DNA from: Luteitalea sp. TBR-22
Lineage (GTDB): Bacteria > Acidobacteriota > Vicinamibacteria > Vicinamibacterales > Vicinamibacteraceae
Assembly: GCF_016865485.1 (NCBI RefSeq)
Contig: NZ_AP024452.1
Coordinates: forward strand, 124,001-188,000
Reading direction: 5' to 3'
DNA length: 64,000 bases
A program made the translations under genes and the position numbers. Of the stretch, positions 8,605 to 18,034 are shown piece by piece (positions within the stretch are counted from its first letter, which is position 1; every line of letters starts with the position of its first letter). Below the pieces are notes generated by a model. It was not told where the DNA came from. It saw only the letters and a list, made by a program, of their open reading frames with translations, and did no database searches.

Positions 8605-9317
8605 TACCGCAAGCCGTCGACGACGTCTGCGCCCGATGGTTCGCCGCCGGTACCCCGGTCCGCCAGCACCGACTCCGCGCGCGCGAGCATGCGCCGCCAC
8701 AGCGTCTCCGGCTCGCCATCGAACACGGCTGCGGCGTCGCCCGGCACGACGCGCCAGGCGTCCTCGCGCACCTCCGCGGCCAGTTGACCCGCGCTCCAGC
8801 CGGCATAACCGGTGTACACGCGCAGCGTGCGATCGTCGTCGCCCGAGGCGAGGCGCTGCCGCAGCATGTCGCCGTCGTTCACCAGGTGCACGCCGCGGGT
8901 CACCATGCGGCACCCCGGGCACGCCGTCCGTGACAACGCGAGCACCGTTTCGTGCGCCACCGGACCGCCGACGAACGGTCGCATGGCCAGCGGGGCCACT
9001 GGCGCGAGGTCGGGTAGGGCGCGCGCCAACGGCAGCTCCGACTGGCGGGTGAGCACGAGCCCCGCCGCGCCGTCGGTGCGGTACTCGATGAGCAGCAGCA
9101 CGGTCTCGGTGAAGTTCGGATCGGCGAGGCGGCGGCTTGCGACGAGCATCTTGCCCGCAGCCAACTGGCGTACCGTCACCTCGCGCCCGGGCTGACGCGC
9201 CGTGACCGCCTGCTCGATCGGTACGGCCAGCGCGGCAGCCAGCACGAGGCACCCACCGGCCGCGAGCAGCCCGAAACGACTCGTACGAAGCCGCAAGACG
9301 CGCGGGCGGCCAAGCAT
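8604..9317 (-). CDS. YqgE/AlgH family protein with an N-terminal membrane anchor
   Basis: This 237-residue protein carries the UPF0301 (YqgE/AlgH) domain from about residue 45. AAGKMLVASRRLADPNFTET is the family's G-x-L-L-V-A-x-P-x-x-x-D-x-x-F opening. RPFVGGPVAHETVLALSR is the G-G-P-V motif, and RVYTGYAGWSAGQLAAEV is the highly conserved G-Y-A-G-W-x-x-G-Q-L-E-x-E segment. Typical members are about 185 residues and cytoplasmic. Here an extra 40-residue N-terminus has a clear membrane helix or signal anchor (FGLLAAGGCLVLAAALAVPI). The biochemical role of the family is unknown. Placement on the membrane or in the periplasm is inferred from that helix. Confidence 0.88.
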   Translation of the reverse strand: MLGRPRVLRLRTSRFGLLAAGGCLVLAAALAVPIEQAVTARQPGREVTVRQLAAGKMLVASRRLADPNFTETVLLLIEYRTDGAAGLVLTRQSELPLARALPDLAPVAPLAMRPFVGGPVAHETVLALSRTACPGCRMVTRGVHLVNDGDMLRQRLASGDDDRTLRVYTGYAGWSAGQLAAEVREDAWRVVPGDAAAVFDGEPETLWRRMLARAESVLADRGTGGEPSGADVVDGLR

Positions 9318-9448
9318 CCGCGCACCAGCATCGCAGGATTCGTTCGCGTCGGCCAGACCGTGTCGATTCTGGAGCGCATCGTCACGCGCGGCATCTCGAA
9401 TGCTGCATCGAGGTGGCGGGCTTTTTCGGCCACCTGCTCGAGCGGCCT

Positions 9449-9474
9449 GAAGCCCGGCACGGGGGCCGGGCTTC
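9449..9474 (-). terminator. Hairpin just downstream of the PEP-CTERM gene
   Basis: A perfect 10-bp inverted repeat (GAAGCCCGGC / GCCGGGCTTC) with a 6-nt loop lies 21 bp beyond the stop of the minus-strand PEP-CTERM gene. There is no convincing T-run after it on that strand, so it may be a weak intrinsic terminator or a 3'-end stabilising hairpin. Confidence 0.5.
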
Positions 9475-9494
9475 GGATGGCGGACTGGACGCGA

Positions 9495-9989
9495 CTACGC
9501 CGTGCGTCGGCGGAGCACGCCGAGGCCGAGCGTGCCGAAGGCCATGAGGGTGAGCGCGACTGGCTCGGGCACGGGCGGTGGGGGCGGCGGCGAGGTCACG
9601 AGTTCGGCCGTGAACGTCCCGTTCTGACCACACGGACTGAAGGGACTACAGAAGCCGAGGCCCTGCTCGCCCCAGGTCCCGTCGGCCCAACTGACCCGAA
9701 CCAAGGCCCGGGTCAACACAATCCCGCTTATGAAACGGGTGGTCGAGTTCTCCCCGATCGCCTGAGATCCCCCGCCGCCGGCGCCGAAGATCAGGGTGTT
9801 GTCCCACAGGATCCCGGCGTTCCCCGTGAACGACCATTTCGTCAGCTTGGTGCCGTCACTCGTGAACGTTCCCGTCAGCCCACCGGTGAAGACGTAATCG
9901 CCAGCCGTCGTGATCGGTGCCGCCTGTGCCTGTCCCGTTGCCAAGGTCACTGCCACCGCGATGGTGGCGGCCAGTAATGTCTTTCGCAT
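9495..9989 (-). CDS. PEP-CTERM sorting-domain protein
   Basis: The ATG at 9989 has an AGGGAG ribosome binding site. The 164-residue product has a signal peptide (MRKTLLAATIAVAVTLATG, cut after QAQA) and a Gly/Thr/Ser-rich beta-strand region. It ends in the sorting tag: a Pro run, then PVPEP, then LTLMAFGTLGLGVL and a basic end RRR. Such tags are removed by an exosortase (EpsH family) and the proteins usually end up at the cell surface or in exopolysaccharide. No exosortase gene lies in this window. The middle region has no recognised domain. A much longer open frame continues upstream of this ATG but has no support. Confidence 0.88.
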   Translation of the reverse strand: MRKTLLAATIAVAVTLATGQAQAAPITTAGDYVFTGGLTGTFTSDGTKLTKWSFTGNAGILWDNTLIFGAGGGGSQAIGENSTTRFISGIVLTRALVRVSWADGTWGEQGLGFCSPFSPCGQNGTFTAELVTSPPPPPPVPEPVALTLMAFGTLGLGVLRRRTA

Positions 9990-10349
9990 GCAATCTCCCT
10001 GCGCGCCGCCCGCGTGTGGTCGCCACCGCGTGTCACGGCGACACAGGGGGCGATCGGGTTCTGGCGTGCAGGACCCAATCAGCAAGACCGGTGCCGACAG
10101 GGGATCGTCAGCATCGTTGGATGCGGCTCCGCATCGACTGCTCCCGCAGGACGCAAGTCTCTCTTTGCTGAAATATAAGTCGCGGTGAAGCGCAACTGCT
10201 GCCGCGGCGTCCGCGACAGGCGCGTGGGGCCTTCGAGCCGCTCGCTTCACGTCTGTCGACTGTGCCGGCAAGGCATTCCGTCGTCGCGCGTCGTGGCCAG
10301 CGTGCCCACCCCGGAGCGTGCATCGTCGGCGCGGCGCATAGAATCGCGC
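9990..10349. promoter_or_regulatory. 360-bp divergent intergenic region
   Basis: This gap separates the start of the PEP-CTERM gene (minus) from that of the acylase (plus) and must hold both promoters. No ORF in it has coding character. The only AT-rich patch is around 10164-10180 and contains TATAAG at 10174-10179, a possible -10 element for the plus-strand gene. No good -35 hexamer stands 17 nt upstream of it. No RNA structure was recognised. Confidence 0.35.
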
Positions 10350-12776
10350 ATGCCTCGCACGCTTCCCGTGCTGATCACCGGCGCCCTCCTGCTCGGCGCC
10401 TCGCCGCAGGGGCTCGTCGGCCAGTCGTCGAGAGACTCGACGGTCCTCCCCGGACTCGAGCGTCCCGTCGAGGTGCGTATCGACACCTGGGGCGTTCCGC
10501 ACATCTACGCCGAGCGGCTCTACGACGCGTTCGCCGCGCAGGGGTTCGTGGCGGCGCGCGACCGACTCTGGCAGATGGATCTCTGGCGCAAGCGTGGGCT
10601 CGGCGAGATGGCGAAGGACTTCGGCCCTGCCTACGTCGAGAGCGACCGCATGGCGCGGGCGGTGCTGTGGCGCGGATCCCTGCAGCGCGAGTGGCTGGCG
10701 TATGCATCGGACGCCAAGCGCATTGCCGAGGCCTTCGTGGCCGGCGTGAATGCCTACGTCGCGCTGACCGAGCGTGAGCCGCAACGCCTCCCGGAGGAGT
10801 TCCGGCTGCTCGGCTACCGGCCGTCGCGCTGGCAGGCCGCCGATCTCGTCCGCATCCGTCATCACGGGCTGACGCTCAACCTGACGAGCGAGATCGACCG
10901 TGCCGAGGCCTACTGCAAGGATGGCTCGGATGCCGCGCGCGTGGACTGGCTGCGGCGTGCCCTCGTGCCCGACGTGACGCCGACGCTCGTGCCCGGCTTC
11001 GACCCGTGTGTCCTGCCGTTCGCGCGACTGCGCACGGCATACGAGGACGCCACCGCTCGCCCACGCTTCCCGGCCATCCCGCCGGCTGCCGCCCCGATGT
11101 CTCCGCCGGGCCTGATTCCCCTGGATCCGTCGTCCGGAGTCCCGGCGCCCGACGCATCGCTCGTGCAGGGCTCCAACAACTGGGTGGTGGCGCCGTCGCG
11201 CACGGCGACGGGACGTCCCGTGCTGGCCAGCGATCCCCATCGGGCGCATGGCGCGCCGAGCCTGCGCTACATCAGCCATCTCGTCGCTCCTGGGCTCGAC
11301 GTCATCGGCGCCGGCGAGCCGTTCCTGCCCGGCATCTCGGTCGGCCACACCGACGTCATCGCGTTCGGGCTGACGCGGTTCTACATGGACCAGGAGGACC
11401 TCTACCTCTACGAGACCAACCCGTCGGCGCCGACCGAGTACCGCTACAAGGACCGCTGGGAGCCGATGGAGACGATCACCGAGCGAATCGAGGTGCGCGG
11501 CGAGGCGCCTCGCGACGTGACGATCGCCTTCACGCGGCATGGCCCGGTGCTGGCGGCCGATCCGGACGGGCACCGTGCCTTCGCGCTGCGCGCCGCGTGG
11601 CTCGAGGAAGGGATGGCGCCGTACTTCGGATCCATCGAGTACATGCGGGCCCGCAACTGGGACCAGTTCACCGCCGCGATGAATCGGTGGGGCGCGCCCG
11701 GGGAGAACCAGGTATATGCCGACACCAGCGGCACCATCGGGTGGATTGCCGCCGGACTCACGCCGATCCGGGCCACCTGGGACGGCCTGACGCCGGTGCC
11801 CGGCGACGGCCGCTACGAGTGGGCCGGTTTCCGCGACATGGACGAACTGCCGCGCGCCTCCAACCCGGCGTCGGGCTACCTGGTGACGGCCAACGAGAAC
11901 AACATCCCGGCCGATCACCCGGCCGCCGGCAAGGGCATCGGCTACGAGTGGAGCGACGACTCCCGGGCTCGACGCCTGAAGCAACTGCTCGCGTCGTCGG
12001 CGCGGCACCGGCTCGAGGACTCACGCGCCTTCCAGCTCGACACGCGCTCGCTGCCGGCGCAGCGGGTGGTGACGCTGCTACGGGACGTGCGGGACGCACG
12101 TCCAGAAGTGACTCGCGCGCTCGGCCTGCTGCGCGCCTGGGATGGCCACGTGCGCGCCGACAGTGCCGCGGCCGCGGTGTTCGAAGTGTGGTTCACGAAC
12201 CATCTGCGGCCAGCAGTGACGCGGGCGGTCCTGCCGCCGTCCGCGGCGGCGCGCCTGGGAGCGGCCGATGCCAGCCGCATCCTGCAGGTGCTCGAGGGGC
12301 ATGGCGGGTGGTTGCCGGTCGCACGTCGCGATCGCCTCATCGTCGACTCGCTGGCCCAGGCCCTCGCGGAGCTGGAGCGCCGGCTCGGTGCCGACATGGC
12401 GACCTGGCAATGGGGCCGGTTGCACCAGGCCGTGTTCGATCACCCGCTGGCCGAACGCGCGGACGCGGCGACGCGGTCCCGCCTCACGGTCGGCGCGGGG
12501 CCGCTCGACGGGTCGAGCGTCACGCCCATGGCCGCCGCGTACGGGACCACCGACTACCGCCTCACGTCGGGGGCATCCTTCCGCATGGTGGCCGATGTCG
12601 GCCAGTGGGATGCGTCGATGGCCATCAATACCCCTGGCCAGTCCGGCGACCCGGCCAGCAGCCACTATCGCGATCTCGCGCCGCTCTGGGTGAAGGGCGG
12701 CTACTTCCCGCTGGTGTACTCGCGGCAGGCCGTCGAGCGCGAGACGCGCTTGCGCATCGTGCTGTCGCCGCGGTGA
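10350..12776 (+). CDS. Penicillin acylase family protein (Ntn hydrolase, secreted precursor)
   Basis: The chosen start at 10350 (MPRTLPVLITGALLLG) gives a Sec signal peptide and 808 residues. In-frame sequence upstream is basic shadow. The fold is that of penicillin acylases and acyl-homoserine-lactone acylases. The precursor is cut before Ser275 in LVQGSNNWVVAPSRTATG, the S-N-N-W N-terminal nucleophile. The A chain carries DTWGVPHIYAERLYDAFAAQ and FVAARDRLWQMDLWR, the family's substrate-pocket helix. The B chain includes AFTRHGPVL and NRWGAPGENQVYADTSG. The C-terminal NTPGQSGDPASSHYRD is the usual G-Q-S-G-x-P-x-S-x-H-Y. It probably hydrolyses amide-linked acyl groups in the periplasm; the natural substrate is not evident. 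Confidence 0.93.
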   Translation: MPRTLPVLITGALLLGASPQGLVGQSSRDSTVLPGLERPVEVRIDTWGVPHIYAERLYDAFAAQGFVAARDRLWQMDLWRKRGLGEMAKDFGPAYVESDRMARAVLWRGSLQREWLAYASDAKRIAEAFVAGVNAYVALTEREPQRLPEEFRLLGYRPSRWQAADLVRIRHHGLTLNLTSEIDRAEAYCKDGSDAARVDWLRRALVPDVTPTLVPGFDPCVLPFARLRTAYEDATARPRFPAIPPAAAPMSPPGLIPLDPSSGVPAPDASLVQGSNNWVVAPSRTATGRPVLASDPHRAHGAPSLRYISHLVAPGLDVIGAGEPFLPGISVGHTDVIAFGLTRFYMDQEDLYLYETNPSAPTEYRYKDRWEPMETITERIEVRGEAPRDVTIAFTRHGPVLAADPDGHRAFALRAAWLEEGMAPYFGSIEYMRARNWDQFTAAMNRWGAPGENQVYADTSGTIGWIAAGLTPIRATWDGLTPVPGDGRYEWAGFRDMDELPRASNPASGYLVTANENNIPADHPAAGKGIGYEWSDDSRARRLKQLLASSARHRLEDSRAFQLDTRSLPAQRVVTLLRDVRDARPEVTRALGLLRAWDGHVRADSAAAAVFEVWFTNHLRPAVTRAVLPPSAAARLGAADASRILQVLEGHGGWLPVARRDRLIVDSLAQALAELERRLGADMATWQWGRLHQAVFDHPLAERADAATRSRLTVGAGPLDGSSVTPMAAAYGTTDYRLTSGASFRMVADVGQWDASMAINTPGQSGDPASSHYRDLAPLWVKGGYFPLVYSRQAVERETRLRIVLSPR

Positions 12777-13036
12777 GGTCGGGCCGTACGGTCATCGCGG
12801 AAATGTCCGCAATCGACCCTGGCCCACCACCAGTTGATGCCGTGTTTGCTTCGTCGTCATCATGTTGTGGTCTGGCACGGCGCATGCTTACGTGCAAGCA
12901 GCGACAGCGGCCGGCGCCCCGCCGATGACAGGAATGTCAGGGGAGCGGCCGAGATGTCACCAGCGAGGCGGCCGGGTCGAAGCTCGGGTGTCGACCGGCC
13001 AACCGGCGGTGACGGGACGCTGACGGGAGACCGCAC

Positions 13037-13237
13037 ATGCATCCGATTCGGCACAGCACGCGGATGACGGAGCTTCGCGCGATCATCGACGCTTACAGGA
13101 ACCTGTCGATCGAGGAGGCCGAGGCCTCCGACGCCGGCGACCGTGAAGCGGAGGCGGTGGCCGAACTCTGGCGACTGGAGCAGGCCGCGCACGACGACTC
13201 GCCGTCCCCGGTCCGGCGCCACCACCACGCCGCCTGA
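13037..13237 (+). CDS. Small acidic hypothetical protein (66 aa)
   Basis: The ATG at 13037 has a GGGAGA site 6 nt upstream. The 66-residue product is helical and acidic in the middle (YRNLSIEEAEASDAGDREAE), with a short His-rich end (RRHHHAA). No family is recognised. The stop is 28 bp from that of the convergent M28 gene. Codon choice looks coding-like, but a protein this short remains uncertain. Confidence 0.45.
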   Translation: MHPIRHSTRMTELRAIIDAYRNLSIEEAEASDAGDREAEAVAELWRLEQAAHDDSPSPVRRHHHAA

Positions 13238-13264
13238 GCGCCGCTGGTCGTCGCGCGGCCGGCG

Positions 13265-15523
13265 TCAGGGCGCCAGCACCGACGCGGCCCGCTCGATCTC
13301 GCCGGCGTACCGCTCGAGCGTCTGCGCGACGAGCGGCACCTGCGCGCGCGCCTCGTCCCACGCGCGCTGCTCGAGCGCCTCGCGCACCGCCGGCAGCGTC
13401 TTCACGCCGTAGCCGGTGTACAGCCCCGGCGCGTACACCTGGTGCCGGAACCACGGCCGGCGCGGCAGGCCGTCGGCGCGGGTGAGCGTCCGCTCTGCCT
13501 TGAAGACGATGGCGTTGGCGGTCGCCAGGGTGCTCGCCGGCACCTCGCCGGTCGCCTTCGCCGCGATGTCGAACCGGCGCGCCGCCACCCGCAACCGCTC
13601 CACCGCCTGGCGCAGCGGCTCGAGGTCGACCTCGGGCACCTCGTCCTTCTTCTTCGGCACGATCCACGTCTCGGTCGGATTGGCGGCCAGCGTGAACGCA
13701 CCTTCGTCGACGCGGCGGTTGTGCTCGGTGGTCTCGGCCTTCATCGCCTTGACCAGGTCGCCCACCTCGTCGACGTAGCGGCTGATGCGCTCGGCGGCGC
13801 GCGTGAAGTCGAACGGCAGCAGGTCGGCCTCCGACAGGCGCAGCACGGCGCGTCCGCCGACCTTTGCCAGTGCGGCGGCATACGAGAGATCGGGGTCCTG
13901 GAAGCGCAGGTAGTGGTCCACCGAGTCGTACACCGAGTGGTACTGCCCGTACTCGCCCTCGCCGCCGAAGCCAATGTCCAGCGAGGCGATGCCGAGGTGC
14001 TGCAGGAACGGCGTGTAGTCGGATCCCGAGCCCAGGGCGTCGATCTCGAAGCGCTGCTCCTCGCGCGCCAGGCGGCGTTCGGCCGCCGATCCCTGCAGGA
14101 TCGTGCGCGCCAGCAGGCGGTCGGCCACCGATCCCTTCACCTTCGGATCCGGCACGTCGCGGGCAATCTCGTTCACGAAGCGCTCGAGGCTGTGCGTCCC
14201 GCCCGCATCGAAGAAGCCGCGCGCGTTGCTGTCGGAGTTCACGTAGGCGACGACCTTCGCGCTCAGCGTGTCGGCCAGGTCCTCGACCCACTCGGTGGAG
14301 CCGAGCAGCCCGGGCTCCTCGGCATCCCATGCCGCGAACACGAGGGTGCGACGCGGCTTCCACCCCGTGCGGGCCAGCGCGCCGACGATGCGCGCCTCCT
14401 CGAGGACGGCAACCATGCCGCTCACCGGATCGCTGGCGCCGGCCACCCAGCCGTCGTGGTGGTTGCCGCGCACCACCCACTGATCGGGGAACTCGCCGCC
14501 CGGCAGCGTCGCAATCACGTTGTAGGCCGGCGCGAGCTTCCAGTCGAAGGCCAGCTGCAGGTGGACGCGCGCCGGACCGGGTCCGAGGTGGTAGGGGATG
14601 GGCAGGCCGCCGCGCCAGGCCGCGGGCGCCATGGGGCCGCCGAGCGCCTCGAGCAGCGGCCGCGCGTCGGCGTACGAGATGGGCAGGACGGGAATCTTCG
14701 TAAGCGACTGCGCCTTGGTGAACTCCGGGCGCGGCGCGTCGCTGGTGGCGGCGACGCCGGGGGTGAGCGGATCGCCCGGGTACACCGGCATGTCGGAGAC
14801 CGAGCCGCGCTGCGCGGAGTGCTCGTTGCGGTAGCCGCCCTTGGGGTACACATCGCCCTGCCCGTACCCGTCGTCGCGGGGATCGGAGTAGATCAGGCAG
14901 CCGATGGCGCCGTGCTCGGCGGCGACCTTCGGCTTGATGCCGCGCCAGGAGCCGCCGTAGCGCGCCAGGACGATCTTGCCCTTGACGTCGATGCCGCGAC
15001 GCTCGAGCGCCTCGTAGTCGGCCGGCACGCCGTAGTTCACGTACACGAGCTCGCCGGTGACGTCGCCGTCGATCGAGTACATGTTGAAGGTCGGCAGCGC
15101 CTCGGCCTGCAGCTTCGACAGCGCGTCATCGGCCAGCGGCGGTTCGGCAAGGCGCGCGGTGAACGACGTCGGTGCGACGAGCTCGAGCCGCCGCGTCTTC
15201 GGTGTCGGGAACAGGACGTCGTACCGCTTGATCTCGACCTGGTAGCCCCACTCGCGCAGCAGCCGCGCCATGAACTCGGCGTTGGCCTTGCCGTGCGGAG
15301 AACCGGCGTGGTGCGGGCGCCCCGCGAGCTGCTTCAACCACGCCGTGAGGTTGGCCGTGGAGACCTCGGCGTCGAAGCGCCGCTCGAGATCGCGCTGCGC
15401 CTGCAGGCGCGCCGGCGAGAACCCGTGGATGGGCGACGCGGGCCGGTCCTGGGCATGACCCACGAGCGAAGACAGGGAGAGCAGGGCGGCGAGCAGGGGA
15501 AGCGCAGGTCGCATGCGCGTCAT
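13265..15523 (-). CDS. M28 family glutamate carboxypeptidase II-like metallopeptidase, secreted
   Basis: This 752-residue protein has a signal peptide (residues 1-25, ending GHAQ), a PA domain (GELVYVNYGVPADYEAL ... KIVLARYGGSWRG) and an M28 di-zinc domain. The zinc ligands and catalytic acids are visible in GNHHDGWVAGASDPVSGM, AAWDAEEPGLLGSTEW, VNSDSN and the final His of YGQYHSVYDS. A C-terminal TFR-like dimerisation domain follows. The order PA/M28/dimer and the length match the glutamate carboxypeptidase II/PSMA group, which releases C-terminal Glu or Asp. A start 9 bp downstream (MRPAL) is equally possible. It is the only gene on this strand here, with a CadC-like regulator upstream in the same orientation. 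Confidence 0.93.
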   Translation of the reverse strand: MTRMRPALPLLAALLSLSSLVGHAQDRPASPIHGFSPARLQAQRDLERRFDAEVSTANLTAWLKQLAGRPHHAGSPHGKANAEFMARLLREWGYQVEIKRYDVLFPTPKTRRLELVAPTSFTARLAEPPLADDALSKLQAEALPTFNMYSIDGDVTGELVYVNYGVPADYEALERRGIDVKGKIVLARYGGSWRGIKPKVAAEHGAIGCLIYSDPRDDGYGQGDVYPKGGYRNEHSAQRGSVSDMPVYPGDPLTPGVAATSDAPRPEFTKAQSLTKIPVLPISYADARPLLEALGGPMAPAAWRGGLPIPYHLGPGPARVHLQLAFDWKLAPAYNVIATLPGGEFPDQWVVRGNHHDGWVAGASDPVSGMVAVLEEARIVGALARTGWKPRRTLVFAAWDAEEPGLLGSTEWVEDLADTLSAKVVAYVNSDSNARGFFDAGGTHSLERFVNEIARDVPDPKVKGSVADRLLARTILQGSAAERRLAREEQRFEIDALGSGSDYTPFLQHLGIASLDIGFGGEGEYGQYHSVYDSVDHYLRFQDPDLSYAAALAKVGGRAVLRLSEADLLPFDFTRAAERISRYVDEVGDLVKAMKAETTEHNRRVDEGAFTLAANPTETWIVPKKKDEVPEVDLEPLRQAVERLRVAARRFDIAAKATGEVPASTLATANAIVFKAERTLTRADGLPRRPWFRHQVYAPGLYTGYGVKTLPAVREALEQRAWDEARAQVPLVAQTLERYAGEIERAASVLAP

Positions 15524-15605
15524 TCAAGCACGACCCGGCTGACAGGACCATCGGGGGCCGATGCCGCACACGCTCGCGGAGTCTGCCGGGAGTGACGTTC
15601 GATGG

Positions 15606-17321
15606 TCACGCGCGCAGCCGCGTGGTCCCCCCCGCGCGCGCGAACTCCACGGCCGCGCGTTCGGACCGCGCACGGGCCCTGGCGACCACTGGAGCGAACC
15701 GGGCGTCGGCGTGCAGTACCGAGAGCCAGGGGTCGCGCGCAAACGTCTCGTGGCACAGGAACCCGCCATCGACCACCTGCGTCAGCTCCTCCATCGCGAG
15801 GTCGTGCTCGCCGAGCGCGGCGTACGTGCGCGCCACGTAGTAGCGTGCCTCGGCGTCGACCGGCACGCGCAGTCGCTGCAGCGCCTCGAGGCTCTCGTCG
15901 CGCTGCCCCTCGAGCAGCGCCCGTAACGACACCAGGTAGCACCGCACCCGCGTGTCGGTGGTCTCCCGCTCGCGCCATCGCAACGCCGCGACGGCTTCGC
16001 GATCACGCCCCAGTGAGGCCAGCGCCAGGCCAGGCATGTAGCCGATGTCGCCGAAGGTCTCGCCGAGGGCCCGTTCGGGATCGCCCTTCATCCACCAGGT
16101 GTGATGGACGCTGGTCGGCACTGTCGCATCGAGGGCGCGCGCGCAGCGGTGTGCGGCAATCGACAGATCGAGCAGGCCGCAGTAGCGGAGCACGTGGACG
16201 AGCCCGGCGAAGAGATCGGGCGCATGGGGGTGCGCCCCGAGGCGGCTGACCAATCGCAGCATCGCCTGCTCGGGACGCCCCAGGTCCACCTCGAGCTGCG
16301 CGTACAGGTTGTGCGCGAGCGACAGGTCCGGATCGAGCGCCAGCGCGCGAGTCAAGGCCGCTTCCGCGCGCGAGAAGGCGTCCTGGGCTTCCGTCGCCGG
16401 CGCTTCGAACTTCGCGATCACGCGATGGCATCGCCCGAGCCGCGCCCAGGCCGGCGCGTACTGCGGGTCCTCGCGAAGCGCCGCCTCGTACAACTCCTGC
16501 GCCGCCGCCCACTGGCTCGTCTCGTAGGCCAGCTGGTTCGCGCGCAGGTACAGCACGTACGCGCCCGGCGTCGCCGGGCCGCCGGAACTGCTGCCGGCCG
16601 GCTCGACGCGGCCGAAGTGGGACGAGAGCTGTCGCGCCAGCTCCCGCGACACGCGCCCCTGCAGGTCGTGGAGGGTGCCGGGGCCGACCGTGGCCTGCTC
16701 GGTGTAGAGCACGACGCCGGACGGGGCACGCAGCAGCCGCAGCATCACGCAGGTCTGGCCCGACAGCTCGCCGAGCGAGCCCTCGAGCACCACGTCGGCA
16801 TCGGCCGCGATCGACGTGCCGTCCTGCGGCCTGCGGCCGTACAGGTCGAACGGGGCGCGGACCGACAGCCACGGGATCGCCGTGAGCGTCGAGGCGATCG
16901 CGTCGGGCAGGCTCCGAGAGAGGAACTCCGCCTCGAGGTTGGGCGCGAGCACCCGCAGCGGCAGGACGAGCAGACGGACCACCTGCGATGACTCGTCCTG
17001 GTCCGGGAGCACCTCCTCGATGGGCGCGGTGAACCGATAGCCCCGCTTCGAGACGGTCTCGATCACGCCGTCGGCGTCCGGCTGCAGCGCCTTGCGGATC
17101 GCCGCCACCTGCACCGACAGGTTGGCCTCCTCCACGAAGGTGTCCGGCCAGGGCGCGGCCAGCAGCGCCTGCTTCTCCAGCAGCGCCCCGCGCCGCTCCA
17201 CCAACAGGTGCAGCAGGTCGAAGGCCTTCGGGCTCAGGGGCACACGGGCGCCGTCCTTGAGCAGGATGTGCTCGCCGGGACGCAGCTCGAACGGACCAAA
17301 CCTGTAAGCGGCGGCGGGCAT
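15606..17321 (-). CDS. Winged-helix (OmpR/CadC-type) regulator with C-terminal TPR repeats
   Basis: The product is 571 residues from the ATG at 17321 (MPAAAYRFGPFELRPGE); an in-frame start 48 bp upstream is less likely. Residues 5-100 form a DNA-binding wHTH of the Trans_reg_C family: FGPFEL, VPLSPKAFDLLHLLVE, then EEANLSVQVAAIRKAL and VETVSKRGYRF-type wing (here IETVSKRGYRF). The rest is an adenylate-cyclase-like/FlgO-like region and TPR helices (ALALDPDLSLAHNLYAQLEVD). No transmembrane helix is obvious, unlike E. coli CadC. Such regulators are numerous in acidobacteria, with unknown signals. The divergent VOC gene starts 113 bp away and is a plausible target. Confidence 0.88.
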   Translation of the reverse strand: MPAAAYRFGPFELRPGEHILLKDGARVPLSPKAFDLLHLLVERRGALLEKQALLAAPWPDTFVEEANLSVQVAAIRKALQPDADGVIETVSKRGYRFTAPIEEVLPDQDESSQVVRLLVLPLRVLAPNLEAEFLSRSLPDAIASTLTAIPWLSVRAPFDLYGRRPQDGTSIAADADVVLEGSLGELSGQTCVMLRLLRAPSGVVLYTEQATVGPGTLHDLQGRVSRELARQLSSHFGRVEPAGSSSGGPATPGAYVLYLRANQLAYETSQWAAAQELYEAALREDPQYAPAWARLGRCHRVIAKFEAPATEAQDAFSRAEAALTRALALDPDLSLAHNLYAQLEVDLGRPEQAMLRLVSRLGAHPHAPDLFAGLVHVLRYCGLLDLSIAAHRCARALDATVPTSVHHTWWMKGDPERALGETFGDIGYMPGLALASLGRDREAVAALRWRERETTDTRVRCYLVSLRALLEGQRDESLEALQRLRVPVDAEARYYVARTYAALGEHDLAMEELTQVVDGGFLCHETFARDPWLSVLHADARFAPVVARARARSERAAVEFARAGGTTRLRA

Positions 17322-17434
17322 TTGGAAATCGTTTGGGGAACTTTTCGCCGTTCTTGAGGACGACGTCAAGCCGCCCTCGCTATCGTCTGGCCATTCCGGT
17401 CGCGCAGCGCACCACAGCAGCAGGAGTCGACATC

Positions 17435-18034
17435 ATGATGGACATCCAGACACCCGGACTGCACCACCTGGCCTTGAGGGTCACGGATCTGGGTGCGAGC
17501 CGCCACTTCTACGGCACCACGCTCGGCTTTCCCGTCATCCTCGAGGGCCCGGGGCTCTTCCTGTTCCTGGCCGGGCGCACGGCCATCGGCGTGCGTGGCG
17601 CGGACGGGCAGACGCCCTCCGGCGATGCCTTCAACCCGTACCGCGTCGGCCTGGATCACCTCGCGATCGCGTGCAGCAGCGCGGCCGAGCTTCGACGGGT
17701 GACGTCGGGCCTGGCGCGGGCGGGCGTGCCGAACACCGGCGTGAAGGTCGACCCGACGCTGAATCGCGAGTACGTGGCCTTCAAGGACCCGGACGGGATC
17801 GCGTGGGAGTACTACATGGCCCCGGACGCCACGCGCGACACCGTGGTGGCCTACTACGACGCGCTCCCGCCCGATCGCCGACCCCGTGTGCAGCAGGTCA
17901 TCGTCGACGGCGAGCACGCGGCCGTGCAGTACTCGCTGGACATCGACGGCCGCCGCACCGAGGGGGTCGGTGTCTTCCGCGTCGTCAACGGCGAGATCGT
18001 CGACGCGCAGCCGTTCGTCGGCGTCCCGTCATGA
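17435..18034 (+). CDS. VOC (glyoxalase-like) domain protein with a short SnoaL-like C-terminal extension
   Basis: The ATG at 17435 (followed by a second ATG) has CAGGAG 8 nt upstream; an open frame to 17333 lacks a ribosome binding site. The product is 199 residues. Residues 4-128 are one VOC unit with metal-ligand candidates in LHHLALRVTD, VGLDHLAIA and DPDGIAWEYYMA. Residues 130-199 (TVVAYYDAL ... VGVFRVVNGEIVDAQPF) resemble the end of an NTF2/SnoaL fold and are too short to be a complete domain. It may be a lyase, dioxygenase or binding protein; no substrate is apparent. Confidence 0.8.
   Translation: MMDIQTPGLHHLALRVTDLGASRHFYGTTLGFPVILEGPGLFLFLAGRTAIGVRGADGQTPSGDAFNPYRVGLDHLAIACSSAAELRRVTSGLARAGVPNTGVKVDPTLNREYVAFKDPDGIAWEYYMAPDATRDTVVAYYDALPPDRRPRVQQVIVDGEHAAVQYSLDIDGRRTEGVGVFRVVNGEIVDAQPFVGVPS

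Noticed and set aside
9990-12008. Long N-terminal extension of the PEP-CTERM frame
   Set aside because: The ATG at 9989 has a ribosome binding site and begins a signal peptide; the extension is antisense to the acylase.
13442-15595. 717-residue frame opposite the M28 carboxypeptidase gene
   Set aside because: The minus-strand M28 protein is complete with all zinc ligands. The opposite frame has shadow composition and no domain.
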